From assembly GCA_902362975.1 (NCBI GenBank), contig CABIYO010000057.1, positions 1 to 14,601 on the forward strand: a stretch of DNA of 14,601 bases, read 5' to 3'. Of this stretch, positions 14,368 through 14,601 are shown one piece after another (the stretch's first letter is position 1; every line of letters begins with the position of its first letter). Source of the DNA: Caryophanales bacterium (GTDB taxonomy: Bacteria; Bacillota; Bacilli; Exiguobacteriales; Exiguobacteriaceae). The notes beneath the pieces are model-generated. The model saw nothing but the letters and a program-made list of their open reading frames with translations, did not search any database and was not told where the DNA came from. A program made the translations under genes and the position numbers.

Positions 14368-14601
14368 TTGAAGACAATAAAAATCAAACTAAAACCGACA
14401 AAAGAACAAGCGAAAGAACTTCATCGTATAACTACGGAGTACATCAGACAAGCCAATCTCCTTGTTCAACGAGCGATTAAAGAGGAAAAGTTTCCACGAG
14501 TCACCTCAAAAAACATTGAATCCAACATACCTTCGGTCGTAAAAAACGAATTGATACGGTATGCTAAATCCAAGCACAAACAATTTGGACAGTGTGTTTT
14601 C
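14368..14601 (+). CDS. tnpB: TnpB RNA-guided nuclease, N-terminal part (cut by window edge)
   Basis: A TTG start preceded by AAAGGAGGGG and five bases, then 78 codons open to the window end. The protein begins with the TnpB pattern: a beta strand KTIKIKLKPTKEQ, then a helix KELHRITTEYIRQANLLVQR, followed by SKNIESNIPSVVKNELIRYA, matching the N-terminal OrfB_IS605 helix-turn-helix/WED region. TnpB is an RNA-guided DNA nuclease related to Cas12 that helps IS200/IS605 elements persist by cutting the empty donor site. The catalytic RuvC and zinc-finger parts and the omega RNA lie beyond the window, so completeness cannot be judged. Confidence 0.8.
   Translation, partial: MKTIKIKLKPTKEQAKELHRITTEYIRQANLLVQRAIKEEKFPRVTSKNIESNIPSVVKNELIRYAKSKHKQFGQCVF

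Larger units (their letters stand above)
14096..14601 (+). mobile_element. IS200/IS605-type element, left part (continues past the window)
   Basis: The element probably starts after TTTAC at 14091-14095, a typical IS200/IS605 target type. It carries a terminal hairpin, a small ribbon-helix-helix gene on the minus strand and the start of tnpB on the plus strand. No tnpA is visible in this part. Such elements move by single-strand transposition using TnpA; those with tnpB alone depend on a TnpA supplied elsewhere. The left boundary is inferred from hairpin position and target motif only. Confidence 0.6.

Noticed and set aside
1..14601. CRISPR array, tRNA or rRNA gene
   Set aside because: No regularly spaced direct repeats, cloverleaf-like segments or conserved rRNA stretches were seen on reading either strand.

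Overview
The window looks like the chromosome of a low-to-mid GC Gram-positive bacterium of the class Bacilli. The signs are strong AGGAGG-type ribosome binding sites, TTG and GTG starts, Rho-independent terminators with T-runs, a WapA-type secreted YD-repeat protein and an AarF/UbiB-like kinase. Exiguobacterium is my best guess from general protein style, but this is inference and was not tested by a search. No rRNA, tRNA or CRISPR array is visible.

Left edge (1-467): the last ~72 codons of an IS1182-like DDE transposase, with a strong terminator hairpin lying inside its reading frame and a 32-bp near-perfect palindrome over its stop codon. An AT-rich leader follows, with the ribosome binding site of the next gene.

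Polymorphic toxin locus (468-~8590): a 2353-residue secreted Rhs/YD-repeat protein dominates the window. It runs signal peptide, N-terminal region, DNRLRE domain, three fibronectin-III-like domains with shared inserts, an Rhs entry domain, a YD block, two jelly-roll (CBM-like) domains, a second YD block and the Rhs core ending in DPDGL. A variable 114-residue C-terminal tip follows and resembles BECR-fold RNase toxins. Thirty bases downstream is a CPCC-type cysteine-rich protein with an unusual C-terminal extension, the likely immunity gene. The tip and this gene are clearly more AT-rich than the rest of the Rhs gene, as expected for an exchangeable cassette. The following ~590 bases have no convincing gene. 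They hold a decayed-looking reading frame, two terminators with related stems, and a promoter-plus-terminator pair that could define a ~215-nt small RNA.

Metabolic and lipid block (8579-14031): gabD-type succinate-semialdehyde dehydrogenase (minus strand) has a small unknown frame immediately downstream. Divergent from it is a tightly coupled two-gene operon: a short PlsY-like acyl-phosphate:glycerol-3-phosphate acyltransferase, overlapped by ATGA with a GNAT/class-V PLP aminotransferase fusion. The fusion converges on, and overlaps by 62 bp, the 3' end of an AarF/ABC1/UbiB-family kinase gene (minus), whose terminator lies inside the fusion's coding sequence. The PlsY-like plus GNAT-PLP pair is the best candidate here for an undescribed pathway, possibly an acylated amino-compound lipid.

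Right edge (~14096-14601): the left part of an IS200/IS605-type element. It has a terminal hairpin, then a 47-residue ribbon-helix-helix protein (minus) where tnpA is often found, then the first 78 codons of tnpB (plus, TTG start) cut by the window edge. It appears to have inserted just upstream of the AarF-family gene, possibly inside that gene's promoter.
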